Part shown: piece after piece, positions 51,838 through 60,634 of the stretch
Position numbering within the stretch: position 1 is the stretch's first letter
How the letters are laid out: every line of letters starts with the position of its first letter
NCBI RefSeq assembly: GCF_963667735.1
Contig: NZ_OY763919.1
Coordinates: forward strand, 1,613,539 to 1,677,538
DNA from: an uncultured Methanoregula sp.
Lineage (GTDB): Archaea; Halobacteriota; Methanomicrobia; Methanomicrobiales; Methanospirillaceae
Length of the DNA stretch: 64,000 nt
Direction of reading: 5' to 3'
The notes under the pieces: model-generated
Database searches by the model: none
Seen by the model: only the letters and a program-made list of their open reading frames with translations
What the model was told of the DNA's origin: nothing
Program-made: the position numbers and the translations under genes

Positions 51838-54108
51838 TTATTTTCTGGTCAGGCCCACTGCCGCAAGAATCCCGATGGAGAGGGCTGCAACGGTGACGGT
51901 TGTCGGTAATGGCGACTTGGTCGGTGTTGCTTTTGGCGCTGCGGGTGCTGCAGGGGTATCTGAAATCACTGCAGCGGTTGTCTGCACGATTGCAGGTGTA
52001 GTGGTAACTGCAGGCAGGGCTGCTGCCGGGGCGGCATTGCCGCTCTTGAACATCGTGTCGCTGCCGTACTCGTTCGTTGCAGTCAGGCTCACATCATACG
52101 CTCCTTCACGGAGGTAGATGTGGCGCGGGTTCTGCTCGGACGAGGATGTCCCGTCGCCAAAGTTCCAGCTCCATTTGGTCGGGTTTCCGGTTGAGATATC
52201 CTTGAACTGCACGATGAACGGGGCTTTTCCCTGCTGGCGGTCAGCAGTGAAGTCTGCCACCGGTGCAAGGGTTGTCACAATATATCCGACTTTTGCCGTT
52301 GTGTCCTGCCCGTTGGCATTCGATGCCGTCAGGGAAACGGTGTAGACTCCCAGTGTGGTATATGTATGCTGAGGGTTCTGCTCGGCTGAGGTTGCACCAT
52401 CGCCGAAATCCCACTTCCATGCAGTCGGGCTGCCGGTGGAATCATCAGTGAATCTGACCGTTAACGGAGAACCGCCGCGGGTCTTGTCAGCAACGAAATC
52501 TGCACGGGGGATGTTCAGGACCGTGATGTATGCCCTCTTGGTTGCCGTGTTGGTGACCGAGGGATTGGATGCAGTCAGGGTGACATCGTAGGTCCCGATT
52601 GCACGATATGAATGGTCGGGTTTCGAGCCGGTTCCTACACTTCCGTCGCCAAACTCCCATACCCAGTCGGTGGGGGTGTTCTTGGAGAGATCGGTGAACG
52701 TGACGATCCTTCCTACGCCAACAACGGTCTTGTCAGCGACAAAGTCAACCGCTGCGCCTTTTCCGACCGTGATGAGATCCTTCCTGGTCTTCGTGTCGGT
52801 CCCGAATGCATTCTTCACCGTTAAGGAGACCGTGTAGGTACCTTCGCTGGTGTACGAGTGTATCGGGTTCTGATCGTTTGAGGTCTGTCCGTCACCGAAG
52901 TCCCAGGACCAGGAGGTTGGGTTGTTGATCGACTGGTCGATGAAACTTACCCGCATCGGCACCTTGTACTGCTCATAGGGTGCATAGGTGGGGATAAAGT
53001 CGGCTTTTGGGGACATCCCGATATTGATATAGCTCGTCTTGGTCTCGGTATCCTTTCCGTTATCATTCCTTGCGGTCAGGGTTACGGTGTAGACTCCTTT
53101 GAGCTGGTAGACATGGTTCGGGTTCTGTTCTGTGGAAGTTGCTGCATCCCCGAAGTCCCATGCCCACGAAGTGGGGGAGTTTGTGGACTTGTCCGTGAAC
53201 TTTATCGTGTCCATCTGGTTGGCTGAGACTGGTGTCCCAGCAAAATCCGCAACAGGGACGCCGCCGATGTTCACAACCTGGGTCGAGGTATCCGAATCAA
53301 TATCCCGGGAGATCGTGAGCTTGACATCGAATGCACCGCCGGTGTTGAACGTGTGGGTGGGATTCTGCTCTGTTGATGTTGCACCATCGCTGAAATCCCA
53401 TTTCCAGGATGTTGGGCTACCGATGGACACATCAGTGAATTTCACGGCAAGGGGTGCCTTGCCTGAGTTCGGGTTTGCCATGAACTTTGACTTGAGGCCC
53501 CCGATTGCATTGATGTATTTGACTTTCGTGACATCCGATATGCCGTAATCATTGGTCACGGTAAGGATGACGTTGTACACGCCGGCATTCCGGTACGTGT
53601 GGACCGGGTTCTGTTCTGAGGAAGAGATCCCGTCCCCGAAATCCCACTGCCATTTCGTAACCTGTCCCTTGGTCAGGTCGGTGAATTTTACCGCAAGCGG
53701 GACATTACCCGATGTCGGGTTGGCCGTGAAGTCGGGAGCCGGCGCCATACCGATCGAGATGAAATCCTTCTTTATCGCTGTGCTGGTGCCGTACTGGTTC
53801 GTTACGGTCAGCTTGACAGTGTAGGTTCCCCTCGCATTGTACATATGGCTGGGGTTCTGTTCTGTTGAGGTTGCACCATCGCCGAAATCCCAGGAATACG
53901 AAAGCGGGGTTGATCCGAGGGAATTATCCACGAAATCAACTCTGGTCGGTATCGTTGAGAATGCATAGTGCGCATCAAATTGCGCGACCGGGCTCAGACC
54001 AACAACAATGTAGCCAGTCTGTGCGCTGTCCGCTGCCATAACCCCGGGGACTGCCAGGGCCAGGAGTATTAAAACTCCTGTTATGAAGAAAAAACTACCG
54101 GTTCTCAT
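51838..54108 (-). CDS. Secreted or cell-wall protein with eight PKD domains
   Basis: A 756-residue surface protein. Start at MRTGSFFFITGVLILLALAVPG; the signal peptide cleaves near VMAADSAQ. Eight PKD domains fill residues 35-680, each with the W.WDFGDG....EQNP.H.Y pattern. A proline/alanine/threonine linker is followed by a C-terminal hydrophobic tail (TVAALSIGILAAVGLTRK), probably a membrane or sorting anchor. It likely mediates adhesion or builds the cell envelope. The repeats suggest expansion by duplication. Confidence 0.92.
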   Translation of the reverse strand: MRTGSFFFITGVLILLALAVPGVMAADSAQTGYIVVGLSPVAQFDAHYAFSTIPTRVDFVDNSLGSTPLSYSWDFGDGATSTEQNPSHMYNARGTYTVKLTVTNQYGTSTAIKKDFISIGMAPAPDFTANPTSGNVPLAVKFTDLTKGQVTKWQWDFGDGISSSEQNPVHTYRNAGVYNVILTVTNDYGISDVTKVKYINAIGGLKSKFMANPNSGKAPLAVKFTDVSIGSPTSWKWDFSDGATSTEQNPTHTFNTGGAFDVKLTISRDIDSDTSTQVVNIGGVPVADFAGTPVSANQMDTIKFTDKSTNSPTSWAWDFGDAATSTEQNPNHVYQLKGVYTVTLTARNDNGKDTETKTSYINIGMSPKADFIPTYAPYEQYKVPMRVSFIDQSINNPTSWSWDFGDGQTSNDQNPIHSYTSEGTYTVSLTVKNAFGTDTKTRKDLITVGKGAAVDFVADKTVVGVGRIVTFTDLSKNTPTDWVWEFGDGSVGTGSKPDHSYRAIGTYDVTLTASNPSVTNTATKRAYITVLNIPRADFVADKTRGGSPLTVRFTDDSTGSPTAWKWDFGDGATSAEQNPQHTYTTLGVYTVSLTASNANGQDTTAKVGYIVTTLAPVADFTADRQQGKAPFIVQFKDISTGNPTKWSWNFGDGTSSSEQNPRHIYLREGAYDVSLTATNEYGSDTMFKSGNAAPAAALPAVTTTPAIVQTTAAVISDTPAAPAAPKATPTKSPLPTTVTVAALSIGILAAVGLTRK

Positions 54109-54223
54109 ACTGATCACCAGAGAACCTTATTCTTGGTATCATATTTAATTCCATCCCTGATCATGAAGTGGTACTAGGGAAAAAAAACATGCAGGACCAG
54201 AAGAGGTACAGGGTCGGATTGTG

Positions 54224-54246
54224 GCCGGCAGGAAAAAAGGAAAAAG
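54224..54246 (-). terminator. Terminator of the pyrBI operon
   Basis: The minus strand downstream of pyrI reads CTTTTTCCTTTTTTCCTGCC, two T-runs within 30 bp of the stop. Confidence 0.4.
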
Positions 54247-54252
54247 ATCTGT

Positions 54253-54726
54253 TTAGATGATATGACTTGTCAGGTCCTTTGTTATCATCCAGTCGCAGTA
54301 CTTGCAGTGAAGTCCTTTCTGCGTTACCTCGAACTTGGTTGTTATCGGCTCGCTTGTATTGGAGATGCAGCCGGGGTTCGGGCAGCGGACAATTCCTTCG
54401 ATAACATCAGGGATCTCAACGCCTTTCTTCTCCCAGACTTTGAAGTTGCGGATGATGTTGATGGTGGCATGGGGTGAGATGAGCGCAATGCGGTTGACTT
54501 CCTCCTTCGAGAGTTCGCGGTTGGTGAGTTTCACGATATCCTTTCTCCCCATGTTCCGGCTCGGTACGTTTGTCGCAATGGAGAGGGCTTCCTGGGTTGC
54601 ACCGGTGATCCCGAGGATCTTGACCACGTTGAGGGCCTCCCCGCCGTCGATGTGATCGATCACGGTGCCGTTCTTGATCCTCCGGACAAGGAGCCCCTCG
54701 TTTTCGGCAGCCTCGCTTGTCTTCAT
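54253..54726 (-). CDS. pyrI: Aspartate carbamoyltransferase regulatory subunit
   Basis: A 157-residue regulatory chain. The N-terminal allosteric domain contains VIDHIDGGEALNVVKILGI. The C-terminal zinc domain has Cys ligands in CPNPGC and CKYC. It pairs with PyrB to give the 6:6 allosteric enzyme and confers nucleotide control. Start in ATGA overlap with pyrB. Confidence 0.96.
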   Translation of the reverse strand: MKTSEAAENEGLLVRRIKNGTVIDHIDGGEALNVVKILGITGATQEALSIATNVPSRNMGRKDIVKLTNRELSKEEVNRIALISPHATINIIRNFKVWEKKGVEIPDVIEGIVRCPNPGCISNTSEPITTKFEVTQKGLHCKYCDWMITKDLTSHII

Positions 54727-55625
54727 TTCATCACCTGGAGGAGCATCGCCATCCGGACGGGAACGCCGTTTCTGGACTGTTCGAAATATTTTGCATGGGG
54801 AGAGGTGTCAACTCTCGGGTCGATCTCGTCAACCCTCGGGAGGGGGTGGAGGACGATCATATGCTTCCTGGCATCCGCGAGGAGTTCGGGCGTGATACGG
54901 TTGCTGGAGGAGACATTGAAGTACGAGGCCGAGTCGGGGAACCGCTCCCGCTGGATGCGGGTGACGTAGAGTACATCAACATTGGGGATAACCTCGCTGA
55001 TATCCTCATGTTCGATAATCTCCATTCCCTTGTCCCTCAGGTTCGCGGCAAGGGTTGACGGGAGTTCAAGGCCCGTGGGTGAGACCGTGTGCAGCCGGGC
55101 GTTGTAGATGGAGAGGGCCGAGGCCAGGGAGTGTGCGGTCCGGCCATAGCGGAGGTCCCCGACAAGAGCCACATCGATGCCATCGATGGGCATCGACTGG
55201 CGGATGGTGTACAGGTCGAGCAGTGTCTGGGACGGGTGCTGGCCGGCCCCGTCGCCGGCATTGATGACCGGGACGGTCGAGAACTCTGCCGCAAGCCTTG
55301 CTGCGCCTTCCTTGGGATGCCGGATGACGATTGCATCCGCATACCCGCTCACAACCCTGATGGTATCCGCGAGGGTCTCTCCTTTTGCCATGGAGCAGGC
55401 ATCAACGCTCCCGACCGAGAGGGAAGTGCCGCCAAGGCGCGCCATGGCCGATTCAAAGGACATCCGCGTCCTGGTGCTCGGTTCAAAGAAGAGAACGGCA
55501 AGGATCTTGCCGACAAGTGCATCCGGGTCAAACTTTTTTTTGTCGATCTGCCCTGCGTGATCCAGCAGGCGGTCGATATCCTTCCTCTCAAAATCGCCAA
55601 TGGATATGATATGCTGCGTTCCCAC
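54723..55625 (-). CDS. pyrB: Aspartate carbamoyltransferase catalytic subunit
   Basis: Second step of pyrimidine synthesis. The 300-residue enzyme has the carbamoyl phosphate motif FEPSTRTRMSFESAM, GDGAGQHPSQTLLDLYTI and GDLRYGRTAHSLA, plus VTRIQRERF and HPLPRVDEI. Full length. It forms the operon pyrBI with the overlapping downstream pyrI. Confidence 0.97.
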   Translation of the reverse strand: MGTQHIISIGDFERKDIDRLLDHAGQIDKKKFDPDALVGKILAVLFFEPSTRTRMSFESAMARLGGTSLSVGSVDACSMAKGETLADTIRVVSGYADAIVIRHPKEGAARLAAEFSTVPVINAGDGAGQHPSQTLLDLYTIRQSMPIDGIDVALVGDLRYGRTAHSLASALSIYNARLHTVSPTGLELPSTLAANLRDKGMEIIEHEDISEVIPNVDVLYVTRIQRERFPDSASYFNVSSSNRITPELLADARKHMIVLHPLPRVDEIDPRVDTSPHAKYFEQSRNGVPVRMAMLLQVMK

Positions 55626-55804
55626 TCCTCCCGTTTCTCGTGTGTACAGGATATCTGTCTTTCCTGCCGTAATTATCTATCCTTCTCCCCGGACGTGCAG
55701 AATATTTCTCCGATCCCGGTTCCTTTCTGACCCGGCAGGAATGATATTATTGGATGGTTACGCACATTTTTATACGATTCATCTGATGTTGTGAGGAAAT
55801 AATC

Positions 55805-56899
55805 GTGGACATTATACCAGTTGCACGGCCGGCCATCGGTCAGGAAGAGATATCGGCGGTGACCGAAGTCCTCGAATCCGGGATGCTTGCCGCAGGCGAG
55901 CGGGTTTCACAGTTCGAACAGAAGTTTGCGGATTATTGCGACACAACGCACGCGATTGCCATCAATAACGGCACTGCCGCCCTGCATGCTGCCCTGCTCG
56001 CGCTCGATATCGCCCCCGGTGATGAGGTGATCGTTCCCTCGTTCTCGTTCATAGCAACGGCAACCGCGGTCTCCATGTGCGGCGCCAAGCCCGTTTTCGT
56101 GGATGTCGACCCGGAGACCTTCAATATTGATCCGGCCCGAATCGAGGAACGCATTACGGAAAAGACCCGGGCAGTGATTGGTGTCCACCTGTTCGGCCAG
56201 CCGTTCGATGTCGATGCGGTAAAAAAAGTCTGCGAATCCCGCAACCTGAAGCTCGTGGAGGATGCAGCCCAGGCCCACGGGGCAATCTACCAGGGTGCCA
56301 AAGTCGGCGGGCTCGGGCACATTGCCTGTTTCTCGTTCTATGCGACAAAGAACATGATCACAGGGGAAGGCGGGATGGTCACTACCAATGACCGGACACT
56401 CGCGGATCGGGTGCGCCTCATCATCAACCATGGCCAGAAGGAAAAATACCTGCACACGCGCCTCGGCTACAACTACCGTATGACCGATCTTGCGGCTGCC
56501 ATCGGCCTTGTCCAGCTCAAAAAACTCGACAAGTTCAATCTCCGCCGGAGAAAAAATGCCGAATATTTCAATGCAAATCTCCATGCCAAAGGGCTCGTTC
56601 TCCCAAAAATCATGCCCGGTGCAAATCCCGTGTACCACCAGTATGTGGTCCGGCTGACCGAAGAGTTCCCGATGGACCGGGCGGGATTCATCGACTATCT
56701 CAAGCTCAAGGGTGTCGGCTCCGCGATACATTACCCAATCCCCATTCACCGCCAGCCGCTGTATAATACGGAGACCGGTCCGGATCCCTGCCCGGTTGCA
56801 ACCCGGCTTTCCGGGTCGGTCCTGAGCCTCCCGGTTCACCCGCTCCTCGATCAGAAAGAGCTCATGCACATCTGCGATGTCATAAACCGGGTGAAATGA
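55805..56899 (+). CDS. DegT/DnrJ/EryC1/StrS sugar aminotransferase
   Basis: A 364-residue PLP enzyme started at GTG (MDIIPVARPAIGQEE), with GAGGAAA just upstream. The PLP lysine is Lys182 in FYATKNMITGEGG, with VEDAAQAHG and NNGTAALHAAL. It transaminates a keto nucleotide-sugar. In this operon, with a Gfo/Idh oxidoreductase and a UDP-sugar dehydrogenase, the expected product is a 3-amino sugar of UDP-GlcNAc. The family is certain; the substrate is inference. Confidence 0.92.
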   Translation: MDIIPVARPAIGQEEISAVTEVLESGMLAAGERVSQFEQKFADYCDTTHAIAINNGTAALHAALLALDIAPGDEVIVPSFSFIATATAVSMCGAKPVFVDVDPETFNIDPARIEERITEKTRAVIGVHLFGQPFDVDAVKKVCESRNLKLVEDAAQAHGAIYQGAKVGGLGHIACFSFYATKNMITGEGGMVTTNDRTLADRVRLIINHGQKEKYLHTRLGYNYRMTDLAAAIGLVQLKKLDKFNLRRRKNAEYFNANLHAKGLVLPKIMPGANPVYHQYVVRLTEEFPMDRAGFIDYLKLKGVGSAIHYPIPIHRQPLYNTETGPDPCPVATRLSGSVLSLPVHPLLDQKELMHICDVINRVK

Positions 56900-57811
56900 A
56901 TGGATGTCGGTGTTATCGGTACGGGGCTGATGGGGAGAAACCATGTCCGTGTCTACACCGAGCTCAAGGGTGTGGGATCGGTCGGGGTCTATGATCTCAA
57001 CACCGCTGCCGCAGCAGAGATGGCCCGGCAGCATGGGGCAGTTGCATTCTCGTCGCTCGATAAACTTCTCGATGCCTGTGATGCGGTCAGTGTCTGCGTG
57101 CCCACGCAGTTCCATGCCGGGGTGATACAGCAGGTCTTCGATGCCGGTGTATCCGTGCTCATAGAAAAGCCGATCTGTGCAACCTCTGCCGAAGCCGAGG
57201 CGCTCACCCGCCACATACCTGCCGGCATCACGGTCGGCGTGGGGCATATCGAGCGCTTCAACCCGGTTGTCCTGGAGATCAAAAAGATCGTAAAGACGCC
57301 TCTGTATGTCGAGATGAAACGACACAACCCGGCATCCGCAAGAGTGACCGGCAGCACCGTTGTTGAAGATCTGATGATTCACGACATCGACATCCTCATT
57401 CACCTGTTCGACATGCCCCGTTCCATTCACAGTGCCGGCAGTGTCGATGTCTGCAGTGTGCTTGCAAGCTGCGGGACAATGCCGGTGGCCCTTTCAGCGA
57501 GCAGGAAATCCTCAAAGAAGATCCGGATGATCTATATCGAGGAAGAGGAGTTCACGGTTGAAGGTGATTTCATGACCCAGGAGATCACCATCTACCGCAA
57601 GCCCGGGCAGTACCAGTTCGAAGCCGAGCGGTACGTGCAGGAGAATATTATTGAGAAAGTCATGGTCAACAAGCTCGAGCCCTTAAAGCGGGAACTATCG
57701 ACTTTTGTTGAGTGCGCACGGGACAAAAAGCCGTTCCCGATCACGCCGGAACAGGCCATAAATAACCTGCGGATGTGCGAAACCATCCTTGCAGGACTGA
57801 AGGTGAACTGA
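56900..57811 (+). CDS. Gfo/Idh/MocA oxidoreductase, possible UDP-HexNAc 3-dehydrogenase
   Basis: A 303-residue NAD(P)-dependent oxidoreductase. Rossmann motif GVIGTGLMGRNH near the N-terminus, EKPICATSAEAEAL and HIERFNPVVLEI further on. It starts directly after the aminotransferase stop. Homologous enzymes (WlbA, and Methanococcus UDP-GlcNAc 3-dehydrogenase) oxidise C3 of the sugar before the amination. Together these two genes form the diamino-sugar module. Confidence 0.88.
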   Translation: MDVGVIGTGLMGRNHVRVYTELKGVGSVGVYDLNTAAAAEMARQHGAVAFSSLDKLLDACDAVSVCVPTQFHAGVIQQVFDAGVSVLIEKPICATSAEAEALTRHIPAGITVGVGHIERFNPVVLEIKKIVKTPLYVEMKRHNPASARVTGSTVVEDLMIHDIDILIHLFDMPRSIHSAGSVDVCSVLASCGTMPVALSASRKSSKKIRMIYIEEEEFTVEGDFMTQEITIYRKPGQYQFEAERYVQENIIEKVMVNKLEPLKRELSTFVECARDKKPFPITPEQAINNLRMCETILAGLKVN

Positions 57812-57817
57812 ATTATC

Positions 57818-59245
57818 ATGCTGTCGGATTTGATCAGGAAACGCGGGCCGATCAAGAAGATCGGTGTCATTGGCATGGGATATGTCGGGATACCGGCTGC
57901 GGTCCTTTTTGCGGACGCACCGGTCTTTGACCGGGTGTACGGGTTCCAGAGGGATTCCCCGTCTTCCGGCTACAAGATCGCGATGCTGAACCGGGGCGAG
58001 AGCCCGCTCAAGGGCGAGGAACCGGGCCTTGAGGAACTCCTGCACAAAGTGGTTACTGCCGGCAAATTCTCCTGCACCTCAGATTTTGCAAAGCTCCGGG
58101 AAATGGACGCTGTTACGCTTTCTATCCAGACACCTTTCCTGAACAAGGAAGATCTCCTGCCGGATTTTTCTGCTCTGAAAGAGGGAATCCGGAACGTGGG
58201 GAAATATCTCTCCCCAGGTATGCTCGTTGTGCTGGAATCGACCATCACCCCCGGGACAACCACCGGCCTTGCCCGGGAGATCCTTGAGCAGGAATCCGGC
58301 CTGAAGGCCGGTGTCGATTTTGCGCTTGCCCATGCCCCCGAGCGGGTGATGGTGGGCCGGCTGCTCCGGAATATCCGCGAGCATGACCGGATTGTCGGGG
58401 GAATCGATGATGTGAGCACAGCGCGGGCGGCCGAGCTCTACTCTCCTGTCCTCACGCTCGGGAAAGTCATTCCCATGTCCTCGACCGCAGCCGAGGTGAC
58501 GAAGACCGCGGAGAACACGTTCCGGGATCTCCAGATCGCGGCTATCAACGAGCTGGCGCTCTATTGCGAAGCAATGGGAATCAATGTGTACGATGTCCGG
58601 ACCGGGGTTGACAGCCTCAAGGGCGAGGGAATCACCCGGGCCATGCTCTGGCCGGGAGCCGGTGTGGGCGGCCACTGTCTGACGAAAGATACTTACCACT
58701 TGGAACGCGGGGTGCAGATGCTGGGCCCCGATCTGCTCGATTATCCTTCGGGTGAGCCCTCGCTCTTCGTGCTCGCCCGCCATATCAACGACTTCATGCC
58801 GGTCCATATGTTCCGTCTCACCATGGATGGCCTGAAACGTGCCGGCCTCTCTCCCAAAGGTGCGAAGATTGCGCTCCTTGGCTGGGCGTTCCTGGCAAAC
58901 TCTGACGATACCCGGAACACTCCTGCCGAGCCGTACCGCGATCTCCTCATTCAGGAAGGTGCCCTTGTCAGCATCCACGACCCGTACGTTGCCGAATATC
59001 CCGGCCTGACGTTCGAGCCGTTTGTGGAAGATGCGGTCCGCGGTGCCGATGTGATCGTTATCTTTGCCGGCCACAACCTTTACCGTGGCCTGGATGTCCC
59101 GTATCTCCGGAATCTTACCGGCAGGAAGCACCCGGTCATTGTTGACGGGCGCAACCTGGTTGACGCGGATGCCTGTATAAAGGCCGGGTTCATCTACAAG
59201 GGCATTGGCCGGGGCGACAAGAACTCGCATCCCTTGGTGGAATAA
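57818..59245 (+). CDS. UDP-sugar dehydrogenase (UDP-ManNAc/UDP-Glc 6-dehydrogenase family)
   Basis: A 475-residue four-electron dehydrogenase. The NAD motif is GVIGMGYVGIP; conserved STITPGTT, APERVMVG, Lys229 and Asn233 region EVTKTAENTFRD, and catalytic Cys287 in GVGGHCLTKD, and GWAFLANSDDTRNTPA. It oxidises the C6 hydroxyl to a carboxylate, completing a uronic acid. As third gene it fits synthesis of a GlcNAc3NAc-type uronate. Longer than typical UDP-Glc dehydrogenase (about 430), with a few inserts. Confidence 0.93.
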   Translation: MLSDLIRKRGPIKKIGVIGMGYVGIPAAVLFADAPVFDRVYGFQRDSPSSGYKIAMLNRGESPLKGEEPGLEELLHKVVTAGKFSCTSDFAKLREMDAVTLSIQTPFLNKEDLLPDFSALKEGIRNVGKYLSPGMLVVLESTITPGTTTGLAREILEQESGLKAGVDFALAHAPERVMVGRLLRNIREHDRIVGGIDDVSTARAAELYSPVLTLGKVIPMSSTAAEVTKTAENTFRDLQIAAINELALYCEAMGINVYDVRTGVDSLKGEGITRAMLWPGAGVGGHCLTKDTYHLERGVQMLGPDLLDYPSGEPSLFVLARHINDFMPVHMFRLTMDGLKRAGLSPKGAKIALLGWAFLANSDDTRNTPAEPYRDLLIQEGALVSIHDPYVAEYPGLTFEPFVEDAVRGADVIVIFAGHNLYRGLDVPYLRNLTGRKHPVIVDGRNLVDADACIKAGFIYKGIGRGDKNSHPLVE

Positions 59246-59322
59246 CTTTTTTTCTCGCCGTAGTTCCGATAAGTTAATCTGGCACTGATCCGTATAACCT
59301 GAAAACGGAGATCGACTGACCC

Positions 59323-60627
59323 ATGGTGCACCCGGATCGGCAACGAAAGATTCAGCTCTTGTTCATTCTCTGCATGGCTGTAGGATTCTGTATTCTTCCC
59401 TGCCAGGCCGGAACCCGGTATATTTCCGGGGGTCCGGACCTGTACGTGTCTCTGGACTCCACGAACCAGCTGGTCCCGGGAACAACCACGGAGCTGCCTG
59501 TTATCATTGAGAACAAGGGCAAGAACACGATGGAATTGTATAATGCCTTCACCCTCCAGCCGGATTACCTCCCGTCAACGGCGAAATTCGCAACCGTAAC
59601 ACTTCTTTCGGGGGATGCACCCGTCCGGGTGAAATCCAATCCGCAGATCGTCGGGGATATCGCATCCGGTGCCATCGTGCCGGCAATGTTCGTTGTCGAG
59701 ATCCCGCAGGATGCCAAAGCCGGCACCTATACCATGCAGGCGATCGTCTCCTACCAGTACGTTCCCCAGGCTGAGCAGGAGACCACTGCCGATATCACCT
59801 ACTATTTCAAGGATGCAAAAACCACTCGCCCTGTCCCGGTTGTTGTCCGGCCTATGGTCGTCCTTGCCGTGGACGAGGTCCAGAGCCACAATCTCCCTGC
59901 CGGTGGTGAAGGCTATATCACGTTCACCATCCGGAACACCGGCCAGGACACGGGCAACCGGACCTCCGTTTATCTCGTGCCCGAGGGTGCAAGCCCGGTT
60001 GTTCCCTACAGCAATGGGATCTACGTGGGATCCCTTCCCCCCAATGCAAGCGCCCCGGCTACCTTCAAGGTCGCCGTCTCATCCAATGCCGATGCTGCCC
60101 AGATCTATCCGGTCTCCCTGTATGCCGTGTACCGCGATTATGAAGGCAATACCGTCAGTTCGCCCCAGGTAAGCACGGGCGTAAAATTTTCCCGGAAAGT
60201 GACCTTCAAAACAACGAGCGCTCCGTCAGTGATCACCCCGGGAAAGACCGGTATCGTCAGCGTGACATACCAGAATACCGGAAATTCAACGGTGCATAAT
60301 GCCCAGGCCCGCATCAGTGTCATCGACCCGTTCTCGAGCGATGACGATACCGCATATCTCGGCGAGCTCAAACCCGGTCAGTCCGCAGTTGCATTGTTCA
60401 GCGTCAAGACCGATGCCGGGGCAACCCTCAAGAGATACTCCGTTGCATCCGAGATCCAGTATACCGATTCCGCGAATAATGCCTTCATCTCCGACAATAT
60501 TCCGGTTCTCGTCGACGTGCAGCCCTCGTATGGGATGATCCCGTTCATCGCACTTGTTATCATCCTTGTTCTGGCCGGCGGGGCATACCTCTGGTTCCGC
60601 AACAAGAGAGCAGCAGAGCAGAAGTGA
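59323..60627 (+). CDS. COG1361-type surface protein 1
   Basis: A 434-residue extracytoplasmic protein. The N-terminal signal peptide is cleaved around CQAGTRY. Repeated Ig-like/NEW3 (CARDB-type) beta domains are indicated by PVIIENKGKN, ITFTIRNTGQDTGN and SVTYQNTGNST. It ends in one membrane span IPFIALVIILVLAGGAYLWF with basic anchor, so it is a surface protein with a cytoplasmic tail. It lies 7 bp from the next, similar protein, and both precede an RND exporter. Confidence 0.85.
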   Translation: MVHPDRQRKIQLLFILCMAVGFCILPCQAGTRYISGGPDLYVSLDSTNQLVPGTTTELPVIIENKGKNTMELYNAFTLQPDYLPSTAKFATVTLLSGDAPVRVKSNPQIVGDIASGAIVPAMFVVEIPQDAKAGTYTMQAIVSYQYVPQAEQETTADITYYFKDAKTTRPVPVVVRPMVVLAVDEVQSHNLPAGGEGYITFTIRNTGQDTGNRTSVYLVPEGASPVVPYSNGIYVGSLPPNASAPATFKVAVSSNADAAQIYPVSLYAVYRDYEGNTVSSPQVSTGVKFSRKVTFKTTSAPSVITPGKTGIVSVTYQNTGNSTVHNAQARISVIDPFSSDDDTAYLGELKPGQSAVALFSVKTDAGATLKRYSVASEIQYTDSANNAFISDNIPVLVDVQPSYGMIPFIALVIILVLAGGAYLWFRNKRAAEQK

Positions 60628-60634
60628 GGGTCCC

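Noticed and set aside
55907..57430. 507-residue antisense frame over the sugar operon
   Set aside because: Its content mirrors the aminotransferase and oxidoreductase genes on the other strand; no motif or start signal supports it.
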